Notes under the pieces: model-generated
Told to the model about the DNA's origin: nothing
The model's database searches: none
The model's input: the letters and a program-made list of their open reading frames with translations, nothing else
Assembly: GCF_001542405.1 (NCBI RefSeq)
Contig: NZ_LNCD01000115.1
Coordinates: 1 to 60,106 of the forward strand
Direction: 5' to 3'
DNA from: Rhizobium altiplani
GTDB taxonomy: Bacteria; Pseudomonadota; Alphaproteobacteria; Rhizobiales; Rhizobiaceae
Length of the DNA stretch: 60,106 nt
Translations under genes and position numbers: made by a program
Shown: positions 26,744 to 35,783 of the stretch, in pieces
How positions within the stretch are numbered: the stretch's first letter is position 1
How the letters are laid out: each line of letters begins with the position of its first letter

Positions 26744-27028
26744 ATGTTCATCCTCGCCCTGACCTATGTGAAGCCGAACGAGGAAGCCGACAGGCATATG
26801 GAGCCGCATATGGCCTGGGTCAAGGAAGGCTATGCAAAAGGCTGGTTCATCGCCTCCGGCCGCAAGGTGCCGCGAACTGGCGGCGTGGTGCTCGCGGTCG
26901 GTCAGCATGCCGAAATCGAGGCCTACGTCGCAAAAGATCCCTTCACGGTGCATGGCATCGCCGAATACGAGATCACCGAGGTCGCCATCACCACGACTAT
27001 CGAGGGATTGGATATTTTAAAGGGCTGA
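26744..27028 (+). CDS. YciI-like protein
   Basis: A 94-residue protein with the ferredoxin-like YciI fold pattern (MFILALTYVKP, HMEPHMAWVKEGYAKGWFIASGRKVPRTGGVVLA, DPFTVHGIAEYEI). The conserved histidine and aspartate of the family are present (His in HMAW; Asp in KDPF). The start at 26744 follows GAAAGGAAA. The gene is divergent from the GGDEF gene. Its biochemical role is unknown; YciI proteins have been suggested to be small enzymes or enzyme partners. Confidence 0.87.
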   Translation: MFILALTYVKPNEEADRHMEPHMAWVKEGYAKGWFIASGRKVPRTGGVVLAVGQHAEIEAYVAKDPFTVHGIAEYEITEVAITTTIEGLDILKG

Positions 27029-27178
27029 TTCACAACCGGCGCACCGCCAATTCACTGTGCTCTACTTGGAGCACGGGCCGCCCCAAACTTAGGTGTACCT
27101 CGACCGCCAAAACGCTTCACCATAGAGTCCGCATAGACCGTTGCCCGATATGTCTCTCACGAAAAACAGGAGCGCATT

Positions 27179-28147
27179 ATGTCACAGGCTGAAGCAAAAC
27201 GCGGTACGATGGGTCAGCAGAAGTCAGGTATGACCCAGAACAACACCTCACAGCCCGGCAGATTGCGGCCCGAAGAGTTGGTCCCGTCGCGCTACGCGGT
27301 CCGGGTCGGTGAGATTGACGTGCTGGTGGTCAGCGATGGGGTACTGCCGCTTCCAACCGCGATGTTGGGACATAACGCCGACCCGACCGCCCGGGCGGCC
27401 TGGCTTAAGGACATGTTCCTGCCGCCGGACGCTTTCGACTGGGCGCTGAACGTGGTCGTGGTGCGCAGCGGCGGGCAGACCATACTCATCGACGCTGGGC
27501 TGGGGTTTGACCCGAACTTGAACTTGCCGCGGGCAGGGCAGTTGGCCAAGCGACTGGAGGCGGCCGGCATCGATCTTGGATTCGTCACCGACGTCGTGCT
27601 GACCCACATGCACATGGACCACGTTGGCGGATTGCTGGTCGACGGAGTGAAAGAGCGGCTGCGGCCGGACCTGCGGATTCACGTGGCGGCCGCCGAGGTC
27701 AAATTCTGGGAGGCGCCCGATTTCTCCCGCGTCTCGATGCCGCCGGGGTTCCCGGACGCGCTTCGGGCGGCCGCCAAACGGTTCACGGAAGAATACCGCA
27801 GCCATCTGCGGCTGTTCGATGAAGAGCAAGCGGTGGCGCCGGGCGTGGTCGCCACACGTACCGGCGGTCACACCCCTGGGCACAGCGTGGTCCGCGTGGC
27901 GTCCGGCAACGACCGGCTGATGTTTGCCGGCGACGCCGTGTTCGCGGTCGGGTTCGAACACCCCGACTGGTATAACGGTTTCGAACACGATCCAGAAGAA
28001 GCGGCCCGCGTCCGGGTCCGACTTTTGCGGGAGCTGGCGGAGACCGGCGGACTGCTGGTCGCCACGCATCTGCCGTTCCCGTCCGTTGGCCACGTTGCAG
28101 TCGAGGGCGACGATTTTCGTTGGGTGCCGGTCTTCTGGGACTACTGA
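27179..28147 (+). CDS. Metallo-beta-lactamase-fold hydrolase
   Basis: A 322-residue protein with the MBL zinc motif HMHMDHVGG (near 141-149), GGHTPGHS near 226 and FAGDAVF near 250. It looks like the quorum-quenching lactonase or generic MBL hydrolase group. The first ~25 residues (rich in Gln, Lys, Thr) have no similarity to a signal peptide I can recognise. Its codon use (many CGG, GGG and CCG) differs from its neighbours and may point to recent arrival. The substrate is unknown. Confidence 0.85.
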   Translation: MSQAEAKRGTMGQQKSGMTQNNTSQPGRLRPEELVPSRYAVRVGEIDVLVVSDGVLPLPTAMLGHNADPTARAAWLKDMFLPPDAFDWALNVVVVRSGGQTILIDAGLGFDPNLNLPRAGQLAKRLEAAGIDLGFVTDVVLTHMHMDHVGGLLVDGVKERLRPDLRIHVAAAEVKFWEAPDFSRVSMPPGFPDALRAAAKRFTEEYRSHLRLFDEEQAVAPGVVATRTGGHTPGHSVVRVASGNDRLMFAGDAVFAVGFEHPDWYNGFEHDPEEAARVRVRLLRELAETGGLLVATHLPFPSVGHVAVEGDDFRWVPVFWDY

Positions 28148-28247
28148 GGGCTTGTCGGGTCAGGGCATGAGCCAAATCTGGCCCCATCCGGACAGTCTGT
28201 GGCGGACGGTCTTCCATCGGGGGACATTGGCGGCATAGAGTGCGATC

Positions 28248-29123
28248 ATGACGCCTCTGACCTATACACCCTATGGCGGCTCCGCCCGGCCTTTCACCAT
28301 CGGTTTGATGCCGCTCGATCCTAGCCGCTGGATCGAGCCGGATGACGATTGGGCCCGCTATGTCGGCGAGAAACGACGCCTGATCGAGACACATCGCGAC
28401 GAGATCTTCGTTGCCGAGGCGGATACCGCGGAGGCACAGCAGGAGGTCTTCGATCTCCTGCTGGCTTATCTTGCGGAATATCATCCGAAGCTTGCCGACA
28501 CCGTTGCCCATGCAACCGAGCCGGATGCACCGCCCCTGCTGCGTGCCGGCCTGCTGGTGCAGGACGATCTCGTCATCATGCGACGCAGGGAAGACGGCTG
28601 GCATCTTGGCGCCGGCTTTGTCGCCTTCCCGTCCTCATGGTCGCTGCAGGAGAAGTTCGGTCGCCCGATGCAGGCGATTCACGCCGACGTGCCCGGTTTC
28701 GGCGAAGGTACGCGTAACGCGGCACTCATCACCCGCATCTTCGATAACCTGCAGGTTTCGCAACCTGTGGAACGGCTGAACTGGTCCGTGAACGTCACGG
28801 ATGAACTATTTTTGCCACTCTCCAAACACCGCCGCCCGCCGTCGGCCGACCCGTTCACGCTCGCCGAGCGCTTTGCTCGCGTCGAGCGCCAGACGCTGCA
28901 CAAACTGCCGAAGTCGGGCGATATTCTGTTCACCATCCGCGTCTATGTCGATCCGATAGCCGCGATCGCCGACCACCCGAATGCCGCCAAACTTGCCGGA
29001 AGCTTCGCCGCGCAGCTGGATAGTCTCGATGAGCAGCAGGCGGCCTATAAAGGTCTGATACTGCAGAAGGACGAACTCGTCGCGAAGCTTCGAGCGCTCG
29101 CGGACACCCTCTCTCCCGCCTGA
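28248..29123 (+). CDS. DUF3445 family protein (heme-dependent oxidative N-demethylase-like)
   Basis: A 291-residue protein that matches the DUF3445 family by its opening PFTIGLMPLDPSRWIEPDDDWARYVGEKRRLI and the central LVQDDLVIMRRREDGWHLGAGFVAFPSSWSLQEKFGRPMQAIHADVPGF, followed by RLNWSVNVTDELFLP. Members studied elsewhere are heme enzymes that remove methyl groups from secondary or tertiary amines. It lies 133 bases ahead of homospermidine synthase on the same strand. The substrate here is unknown. Confidence 0.82.
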   Translation: MTPLTYTPYGGSARPFTIGLMPLDPSRWIEPDDDWARYVGEKRRLIETHRDEIFVAEADTAEAQQEVFDLLLAYLAEYHPKLADTVAHATEPDAPPLLRAGLLVQDDLVIMRRREDGWHLGAGFVAFPSSWSLQEKFGRPMQAIHADVPGFGEGTRNAALITRIFDNLQVSQPVERLNWSVNVTDELFLPLSKHRRPPSADPFTLAERFARVERQTLHKLPKSGDILFTIRVYVDPIAAIADHPNAAKLAGSFAAQLDSLDEQQAAYKGLILQKDELVAKLRALADTLSPA

Positions 29124-29256
29124 GTTTTATGCTCTCGCTCTTTATTGTGACGCCGTTTTGTGGTTAGAGCCGATAATCTAGCATTCTCTGCGCAATTTCC
29201 AGATGAATTCCTAAAGGCCTATCGCCTTCGTCGCCTTCCACAGGAGAAAAGAAAGA

Positions 29257-30708
29257 ATGACGGAACAAACCCACCCGGTATATGCCGAAATTACTGGCCC
29301 GATCGTGATGATCGGCTTTGGCTCCATCGGCCGCGGTACCCTGCCGCTGATCGAGCGCCACTTCAAATTCGACAAGAGCCGGATGGTAGTCATCGACCCG
29401 CGCGACGACGCAGATCACACCGAAATCATGGCAAAGCATGGCGTGAAGCACATCAAGGCTCATGTCACGAAGGAAAACTACAAGGAACTGCTGAAGCCGC
29501 TTCTGACCGAAGGCAGTGGCCAGGGTTTTTGCGTCAATCTCTCCGTCGACACCGGTTCGGTCGACCTGATGAAGCTCTGCCGCAAGCTCGGCGCTCTCTA
29601 CATCGATACCGTCATCGAGCCCTGGCTCGGTTTCTACTTCGACAAGAGCATGAAGAATGCCGACCGCACCAACTACGCACTGCGTGAAACTCTTCGCAAG
29701 GAAAAGGCGAAGAACCCGGGCGGTCCGACTGCTGTCTCCACCTGCGGCGCAAACCCGGGTATGGTTTCGTGGTTCGTCAAGAAGGCGCTCGTCAACCTCG
29801 CCAACGATATCGGTGTGAAGTTCGAAGAGCCGGATCAGCACGACCGCGAAGGCTGGGCGAAGCTGATGAAGAAGGTCGGCGTCAAGGGCATCCACATCGC
29901 CGAGCGCGACACGCAGCGTACCAAGCATCCGAAGCCGCTTAACGTCTTCTGGAACACCTGGTCGGTCGAAGGCTTCATCTCCGAAGGCTTGCAGCCGGCC
30001 GAACTCGGCTGGGGCACCCACGAAAACTGGATGCCGAAGAACGGCAAGAAGCACAAGAAGGGTTGCAAGGCTGGTATCTACCTCGAGCAGCCGGGCGCCA
30101 ACACTCGCGTCCGCACGTGGTGCCCGACCCCCGGTCCGCAGTACGGCTTCCTCGTAACGCACAACGAGGCGATCTCGATCGCCGACTTCTTCACCGTTCG
30201 CGACAAGGACGGCGAAGTCACCTTCCGTCCTACCTGCCACTACGCCTACCATCCGGCGAACGACGCGGTTCTCTCGATGCATGAGATGTTCGGCAACGGC
30301 GGCAACCCGCAGCCGGTTCACCACGTTCTCGACGAGGACGAGTTGGAGGACGGCATCGACGAACTCGGCGTCCTGCTCTACGGCCATGAGAAGAACGCTT
30401 ACTGGTACGGTTCACGCCTGTCGCTGGAGGAAACGCGCCGCATCGCGCCTTACCAGAACGCGACGGGCATGCAGGTCACCTCCGCCGTTCTCGCCGGCAT
30501 GGTCTGGGCCCTTGAAAATCCGACGGCCGGTATCGTCGAAGCCGACGAAATCGACTACAAGCGCTGCCTCGAGGTGCAGAGCCGGTACCTTGGCCCGGTC
30601 GAAGGCCACTACACCGAGTGGACGCCGCTGGAAGGTCGCCCGGGGCTCTTCCCGGAAGAGATCGACACCAAGGATCCGTGGCAGTTCAAGAACATCCTCG
30701 TTCGCTGA
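29257..30708 (+). CDS. hss: Homospermidine synthase
   Basis: A 483-residue NAD-dependent enzyme that makes sym-homospermidine, the main long polyamine of rhizobia, from putrescine. The Rossmann motif GFGSIGRGTLPLIERH lies near 20-35, with saccharopine-dehydrogenase-like sequence throughout (CGANPGMVSWFVKKAL near 164). AGGAG lies 14 bases before the ATG. A strong terminator follows. No decarboxylase gene lies beside it. Confidence 0.95.
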   Translation: MTEQTHPVYAEITGPIVMIGFGSIGRGTLPLIERHFKFDKSRMVVIDPRDDADHTEIMAKHGVKHIKAHVTKENYKELLKPLLTEGSGQGFCVNLSVDTGSVDLMKLCRKLGALYIDTVIEPWLGFYFDKSMKNADRTNYALRETLRKEKAKNPGGPTAVSTCGANPGMVSWFVKKALVNLANDIGVKFEEPDQHDREGWAKLMKKVGVKGIHIAERDTQRTKHPKPLNVFWNTWSVEGFISEGLQPAELGWGTHENWMPKNGKKHKKGCKAGIYLEQPGANTRVRTWCPTPGPQYGFLVTHNEAISIADFFTVRDKDGEVTFRPTCHYAYHPANDAVLSMHEMFGNGGNPQPVHHVLDEDELEDGIDELGVLLYGHEKNAYWYGSRLSLEETRRIAPYQNATGMQVTSAVLAGMVWALENPTAGIVEADEIDYKRCLEVQSRYLGPVEGHYTEWTPLEGRPGLFPEEIDTKDPWQFKNILVR

Positions 30709-30731
30709 TGCCAGCCCGAACCGCATTTGAA

Positions 30732-30759
30732 GATGCCCGCCTTGCGGCGGGCATTTTTG
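30732..30759 (+). terminator. Rho-independent terminator of hss
   Basis: ATGCCCGCC pairs with GGCGGGCAT around the short loop TTGC and is followed by TTTTTGT, 24 bases behind the hss stop. Confidence 0.93.
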
Positions 30760-30878
30760 TAACGCCTGCTGTATAAATGCCGTCATGAGACCTTGAAGTC
30801 TTGCCTTAACTACCAGCTCGCGCCATGTGTTTCACAACCACACGGATAGTTCTCGTTCCGAAGCCCCGGGAGAAACTC

Positions 30879-31247
30879 ATGAGAATCAGACCCCTCCTTG
30901 TCCTCATCGGCGCGTCCGCGGCGTTGAGCGCCTGCACCACGTCGTCGCCGCGCCCGGTACCGGTCGCTGCAACCCCGGCTCAGACAGGCGTTGAGGGTTC
31001 ATGGTCGGATCCGAACGGCATCATCTCCACATTCCAGGCCGGAACCTTCACCACGCGCACGACCGACAGCAACCAGCTTCTCGCGTCGGGCACTTATGTG
31101 AACACCTCCCCGTCGCTGGTCGAGATCAACATGACCTCGCTGGTGCGCAAGACGCAATCCAAGGTCAACTGCGCGCTGGTGACCCAGAGCCAGCTCAATT
31201 GCACCTCCGACGCCGGTTCCCAATTCACGCTCACGCGCCGCATGTAG
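30879..31247 (+). CDS. Omp10-like outer membrane lipoprotein
   Basis: A 122-residue lipoprotein. The signal MRIRPLLVLIGASAALSAC carries a lipobox (LSAC, lipidated Cys19). The mature part has EGSWSDPNGIISTFQAGTFTTRTTDSNQLLASGTY and two cysteines (NCAL, NCTS), as in the Omp10 lipoproteins of rhizobia and Brucella. The start is at 30879 because GGGAG lies seven bases upstream. Its role in the envelope is not known in detail. Confidence 0.85.
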   Translation: MRIRPLLVLIGASAALSACTTSSPRPVPVAATPAQTGVEGSWSDPNGIISTFQAGTFTTRTTDSNQLLASGTYVNTSPSLVEINMTSLVRKTQSKVNCALVTQSQLNCTSDAGSQFTLTRRM

Positions 31248-31648
31248 AGCTGTAAGGTTCGATTTGCGTTGGACTAAATGGTTCTGGTCTGCCAAAAGGC
31301 CCCGAGGACGCGACCGCCGTTATTTATAGAACGGGGTCGGGCGACCGATTGACGTCACGTTGCTGCCGCGAGATCACGCTGGCCGTCCTCAAATTCTCAA
31401 CAAGCCGGTTTCAGAGGATGACTGCGTTCGCAGCCTGAGCGGATTTTCGTCGTTCGAAAAAAGAAAACAGCTCTAGGGTTTGTTGAAAAGCAGCCTCTCG
31501 CGAGGTTTTTCGTTTACCGCCCTTGGAATGCGCCGCTTCTGTCACAGCTTTTTCTCTTGCCGCCGCTAAATGCTTGGTGGAAACATTGATCACCTAGGGA
31601 CGGCGGAGCGCAGGGGATATGGCTTCGCCGAAAAATCAGGAGAGCAGG
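31248..31648. other. Intergenic region between lipoprotein and 5'-nucleotidase genes
   Basis: No credible gene is seen. A hairpin at 31311-31339 (arms CGACC..CCGTT and AACGG..GTCG) lacks a T tract. A weaker one at 31493-31510 (CCTC-TCGC-GAGG then TTTTT) could end transcription. CTGTCAC at 31539-31545, with a poor second half, recalls half of a PHO box, which would suit a phosphate-regulated nucleotidase but is not convincing alone. Confidence 0.5.
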
Positions 31649-33532
31649 ATGACGAATTTTCAGTTCGGTCTGTTGACCGCGTCGATGCTGGCGCTGTCAA
31701 GCAGCGCCGCTTTTGCCGATTACGAACTCAATATCCTTCACATCAACGATTTCCATTCGCGCATCGAGTCGATCAACAAGTTCGATTCCACCTGCTCGGC
31801 CGAGGAAGAAGGCAAGAAGGAATGCTTCGGCGGCGCCGCCCGCCTGAAGACCGCGATCGACCAGCGTCGCGCCGCTCTGAACGGCAAGAACACGCTGCTG
31901 CTGAATGCCGGCGACAATTTCCAGGGATCGCTCTTCTACACGACCTACAAGGGCGCGGTCGAAGCCGAAATGCTGAATGACATGAAGTTCGACGTCATGA
32001 CCGTCGGCAACCACGAGTTCGACGACAGCGAGGATGGCCTGGCGACCTTCCTCGACAAGGTGCAATTCCCAGTCATTTCGGCCAATGTCCTGGCCGGTGA
32101 CGGCTCCAAGCTCGGCGATCGCATCAAGCCTTCGCTGGTGCTTGAGGTCGGCGGCCAGAAGATTGGCATCGTCGGCGCCGTGACCAACGATACCGAAGAA
32201 CTGTCCTCGCCCGGCCCGAAGGTGATGATCGCCGACGACGTGCAGTCCATCACCGCGGCCGTCGAAGACTTGAAGAAGCAAGGCATCAACAAGATCATCG
32301 CGCTGACCCATGTCGGCTATCCGCGCGACCTCGCAGCCATCGCCAAGATCCCCGATGTCGACGTCGTCGTCGGCGGCCATTCGCACAGCCTGCTGTCCAA
32401 CACCGACCCGAAGGCGGAAGGCCCCTACCCGACGATGGTCGACAATCCCGGCGGCTACAAGGTGCCGGTGGTTCAGGCGGCATCGTACAGCAAGTATCTC
32501 GGCGACCTCGTCGTCACCTTCGATGACAACGGCGTCGTCAAGGACGCCAAGGGCGACCCGATCCTGATCGATTTCTCCTTCACTCCGGATCCGAGCCTCA
32601 CCGCGCGTATCGCCGAACTCGCCAAGCCGATCGAAGAACTGCGCAAGAAGGTCATCGGTTCCAGCGAAGCCCCGATCCAAGGCGACCGCACTGTCTGCCG
32701 CGTCGAGGAATGCTCAATGGGCAACCTCGTCGCCGACGCCATGCTCGACCGCGGCAAGAGCCAGGGCATGAGCGTCGCCATCCAGAATGGCGGCGGTCTC
32801 CGCGCCTCGATCGATGCCGGCGACGTCACTCAGGGCGAAGTCATCACCGTGCTGCCGTTCCAGAACACGCTGGCGACCTTCCAGCTGACGGGTGCCGATA
32901 TCCGCAAGGCTCTCGAAAATGGCCTGAGCCAGATTGAACAGGGCGCCGGCCGTTTCCCTCAGGTATCGGGCTTGAAATACACCTTCGATAAGACCAAACC
33001 TGCCGGCAGCCGCCTCGTTTCCGTCGAAGCGAAGGAAGGCGACGCCTTCGTGGCGCTCGACGATGCTAAGACCTACGGCGTCGTCACCAACAACTTCATG
33101 CGTGCAGGTGGCGATGGCTACTCGATCTTCGAGACGGCGGGCAAGAATGCCTACGACTTCGGACCGGACCTCGCCGACGTGACTGCCGAATATCTTGCAG
33201 CGCACTCGCCCTACAAGCCTTATACGGACGGTCGCGTGACCGAAGTCGCAGCCTCCGGTACCCAGGCAGCTGCCACGACGGCACCCGCACAGGCCGCGCC
33301 CGCCTCCCCGGCAGCACCGGCAGCTTCTACGGCACCCACCGCGGCAGCTCCCGCAGCGCTCGCCCCGAATACGCCGACCAACCACGTCATCGCCGCCGGC
33401 GATACGCTTTGGGATCTCTCCAAGCAGTTCTATGGCGAGGGCGCGCTCTGGAAGAAGATTTCCGACGCCAACGGCACGCCGGAGCCACGCCACCTGACGA
33501 TCGGTAAGGAACTGCAGATTCCGTCGAAGTAA
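31649..33532 (+). CDS. Periplasmic 5'-nucleotidase/UshA-like protein with C-terminal LysM
   Basis: A 627-residue exported protein. The signal peptide is MTNFQFGLLTASMLALSSSAAFA. The metallophosphatase domain has ILHINDFHSR near 27, NAGDNFQGS near 88 and GNHEFDDS near 117, plus GGHSHS near 248. The 5'-nucleotidase C-terminal domain covers about 335-520. An Ala/Pro/Thr linker (~535-575) leads to a LysM domain (HVIAAGDTLWDLSKQFYGEGALWKKISDAN...LTIGKELQIPS). It should release phosphate from nucleotides in the periplasm while attached to peptidoglycan. The start at 31649 follows AGGAG. Confidence 0.9.
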   Translation: MTNFQFGLLTASMLALSSSAAFADYELNILHINDFHSRIESINKFDSTCSAEEEGKKECFGGAARLKTAIDQRRAALNGKNTLLLNAGDNFQGSLFYTTYKGAVEAEMLNDMKFDVMTVGNHEFDDSEDGLATFLDKVQFPVISANVLAGDGSKLGDRIKPSLVLEVGGQKIGIVGAVTNDTEELSSPGPKVMIADDVQSITAAVEDLKKQGINKIIALTHVGYPRDLAAIAKIPDVDVVVGGHSHSLLSNTDPKAEGPYPTMVDNPGGYKVPVVQAASYSKYLGDLVVTFDDNGVVKDAKGDPILIDFSFTPDPSLTARIAELAKPIEELRKKVIGSSEAPIQGDRTVCRVEECSMGNLVADAMLDRGKSQGMSVAIQNGGGLRASIDAGDVTQGEVITVLPFQNTLATFQLTGADIRKALENGLSQIEQGAGRFPQVSGLKYTFDKTKPAGSRLVSVEAKEGDAFVALDDAKTYGVVTNNFMRAGGDGYSIFETAGKNAYDFGPDLADVTAEYLAAHSPYKPYTDGRVTEVAASGTQAAATTAPAQAAPASPAAPAASTAPTAAAPAALAPNTPTNHVIAAGDTLWDLSKQFYGEGALWKKISDANGTPEPRHLTIGKELQIPSK

Positions 33533-33552
33533 GACGATTTGTCTCGATTCTG

Positions 33553-33590
33553 AAAGCCGGTCCGGGGTTCCGCGGACCGGCTTTTGTTTC
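33553..33590 (+). terminator. Rho-independent terminator of the 5'-nucleotidase gene
   Basis: AAAGCCGGTCC and GGACCGGCTTTT form an 11-bp stem with a short loop, followed by GTTTC, 20 bases behind the stop codon. Confidence 0.9.
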
Positions 33591-33654
33591 TATAGGGTGA
33601 ACCACCGAAGTCCGGCTGCGTGTGAGCCGGTCAGACAAGACACCAAGGGTTTAA

Positions 33655-34692
33655 ATGACGACCATTGAAACTGCGCACCGCCCGGCGGACCACCCGCCCG
33701 TCAAATCAGGCAAGGTCGGCGTCCTGCTCGTTAATCTGGGCACGCCCGATGGCACCGATTACACGTCCATGCGCCGTTACCTGAAGGAATTCCTGACCGA
33801 CAAGCGCGTCATCGAGTGGTCACCCTGGAAGTGGTACCCGATCCTCTTCGGCATCGTCCTCAACACGCGCCCGCAAAAGGTGGGCAAGGCCTATGAGACG
33901 ATCTGGAACAAGGACAGGAACGAGAGCTACCTGCGCACCTACACGCGCAACCAGTCCGATCTCATGGCCGAACGCTTGAAGGACCTGCCAAACGTGAAGG
34001 TGGATTGGGCAATGCGCTATGGCACGCCCTCGATTCCATCGCGCATCGAGGCGCTGAAGGACGAGGGTTGCGATCGCATCGTTCTTTTCCCGCTTTATCC
34101 GCAATACGCCGCCGCAACGACGGCAACCGTCAACGACAAGGCCTTCCAGCAGCTACTCAAGATGCGCTGGCAGCCGGCGCTGCGGACCGTCCCTGACTAT
34201 CACGACGACGAGACCTACATCGAAGCGCTTGCCAATTCGGTGAAGAACCATTTGGCGACGCTCGACTGGCAGCCGGACATGGTACTCGCCTCCTTCCACG
34301 GCATTCCTATGTCCTATTTCAAGCTTGGCGATCCCTATTATTGCCAGTGCCAGAAGACCGGCCGCCTGCTGCGCGAACGGCTGGGACTGCCGGAAGACAA
34401 GTTCATGGTGACCTTCCAATCCCGTTTCGGGCCGGAAGAGTGGCTGCAGCCCTATACCGACAAGACGGTGGAGAAGCTGGCCCAAGACGGCGTCAAGAAG
34501 ATCGCCGTTCTGAACCCCGGTTTCGTGTCCGACTGTCTGGAGACACTGGAAGAAATCGCCGAGCAGGCCGCTCATTCCTTCCATGAGAATGGCGGCGAGA
34601 AGTTCGCTCACATCCCCTGCCTCAACGACAGCGAGGATGGCATGCGGGTGCTCGAAAAGGTCGTTCGCCGCGAACTGCTCGGCTGGGCCTGA
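33655..34692 (+). CDS. hemH: Ferrochelatase
   Basis: A 345-residue enzyme that inserts ferrous iron into protoporphyrin IX, the last step of heme synthesis. Motifs: VGVLLVNLGTPDGTD near 22, LFPLYPQYAAATTATV near 145, ASFHGIPMSYFKLGDPYYCQC near 213 (metal-site histidine) and LNPGFVSDCLETLEEI near 284 (catalytic glutamate). The gene stands alone and ends one base from the convergent queE gene. Confidence 0.96.
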   Translation: MTTIETAHRPADHPPVKSGKVGVLLVNLGTPDGTDYTSMRRYLKEFLTDKRVIEWSPWKWYPILFGIVLNTRPQKVGKAYETIWNKDRNESYLRTYTRNQSDLMAERLKDLPNVKVDWAMRYGTPSIPSRIEALKDEGCDRIVLFPLYPQYAAATTATVNDKAFQQLLKMRWQPALRTVPDYHDDETYIEALANSVKNHLATLDWQPDMVLASFHGIPMSYFKLGDPYYCQCQKTGRLLRERLGLPEDKFMVTFQSRFGPEEWLQPYTDKTVEKLAQDGVKKIAVLNPGFVSDCLETLEEIAEQAAHSFHENGGEKFAHIPCLNDSEDGMRVLEKVVRRELLGWA

Positions 34693-35430
34693 TCAGACGC
34701 CGCGCTTGTTGCCCCAGAGCAGAACATGCAACTGGGGCAGCACACGGGCCTCGAACCACCGGTCCTCGGTCACCTTGTCGACCAGCCACAGCATCCTGTC
34801 CATGATACCGTCGATATCGACGCGCGCATCGTCGTCGTCAGGCGGCGGAGGCGTGTGGTTCCCCGGCTGCAGATAGACTGGCAGATCTTGATAGCGCGCC
34901 GCCGCCTCGCGGGCATAGGCATAGTCGCGGTCGTCGAAGACGACGATCTTCAGCGCGATATCGGGCCCGCAGGCCGCCATCTTGAGACAGACCTCGAACG
35001 CATCCCAATCCGTCGCCATGCCGCTCGAGGGCGGCTTCGGGCTCAGCACCAGCACATCAAGATCGGCAAACCACTCCTTGGCGACGCTCCCCTGCGTTTC
35101 CAGCGCGAATCTGTAGCCTTGCTCATGCCCATGCGCGATCAGACCGCCAAGCGGCTGGATCGCCGGGTTGCCACCCGACAGCGAGACCATCAGAGGCTTG
35201 CCGCCGGAGAGCCGCGTCACCTCCGCCCATATGCCATCGACGGTCATCGGCAGCCATTGATCGCGATACTCGCTATCCACAGCATGCAGGCTGTCGCACC
35301 AAGAACAGCGATAATCGCAGCCGCCGGTGCGAACGAAGACGGTCGGCAGGCCGATCAGGACGCCTTCCCCCTGGATCGTCGGCCCGAAGATCTCGCTGAC
35401 GCGGATCTGGGCCTCGCGAGCCCCGCTCAT
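34693..35430 (-). CDS. queE: 7-carboxy-7-deazaguanine synthase (radical SAM)
   Basis: A 245-residue radical SAM enzyme that turns 6-carboxytetrahydropterin into 7-carboxy-7-deazaguanine on the queuosine path. The cluster motif is CDYRCSWC (C-x3-C-x2-C, near 37-44), preceded by SEIFGPTIQGEGVLIGLPTVFVRTGGC. The start at 35430 overlaps the queD stop by four bases. It is the last gene of queCDE. Confidence 0.95.
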   Translation of the reverse strand: MSGAREAQIRVSEIFGPTIQGEGVLIGLPTVFVRTGGCDYRCSWCDSLHAVDSEYRDQWLPMTVDGIWAEVTRLSGGKPLMVSLSGGNPAIQPLGGLIAHGHEQGYRFALETQGSVAKEWFADLDVLVLSPKPPSSGMATDWDAFEVCLKMAACGPDIALKIVVFDDRDYAYAREAAARYQDLPVYLQPGNHTPPPPDDDDARVDIDGIMDRMLWLVDKVTEDRWFEARVLPQLHVLLWGNKRGV

Positions 35431-35783
35431 GGTCGGTATTCCGCCCAGGTCTTCGGTGTCTCGCTGACGCGCACGGCGGAAGTCTCCGGCAGTCGCTCCT
35501 TGCACCAGTCGTAGAAGTGCTTGGCGAGATATTCCGAGGTCACGCGATCATGGCCGAACACCTCATTCAGATGCCGATGGTCGAAGCGCTCGTCGATGTA
35601 GCACTTCAGCGGCGAAAGCTCTTGATAGTCTCGAACGAAGCCGTTCTCGTCGAGTTCGGCGGCGGCCAGTTCCACTACGACAATATAGTTGTGACCGTGC
35701 AGGCGAGCACACTGGTGGTCGGCGGGCAGATGCGTCAGCTGATGCGACGCGGAAAAGTGAAACTCCTTGGTGATGCGAAACAT
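35427..35783 (-). CDS. queD: 6-carboxytetrahydropterin synthase
   Basis: A 118-residue protein of the pterin synthase fold that converts dihydroneopterin triphosphate to 6-carboxytetrahydropterin. Zinc ligands are visible in FHFSASHQL (near 8-16) and LHGHNY (near 31-36), and the catalytic cysteine in HQCARLHGH. The ATG overlaps the queC stop by one base (TGATG), and the stop overlaps the queE start. Confidence 0.95.
   Translation of the reverse strand: MFRITKEFHFSASHQLTHLPADHQCARLHGHNYIVVVELAAAELDENGFVRDYQELSPLKCYIDERFDHRHLNEVFGHDRVTSEYLAKHFYDWCKERLPETSAVRVSETPKTWAEYRP

Noticed and set aside
29164..30387. 407-codon minus-strand frame across homospermidine synthase
   Set aside because: Antisense to hss, which is of full length with intact motifs.
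31411..31593. 60-codon minus-strand frame in the gap before the 5'-nucleotidase
   Set aside because: No ribosome site, no family resemblance, and it overlaps the probable promoter region of the nucleotidase gene.
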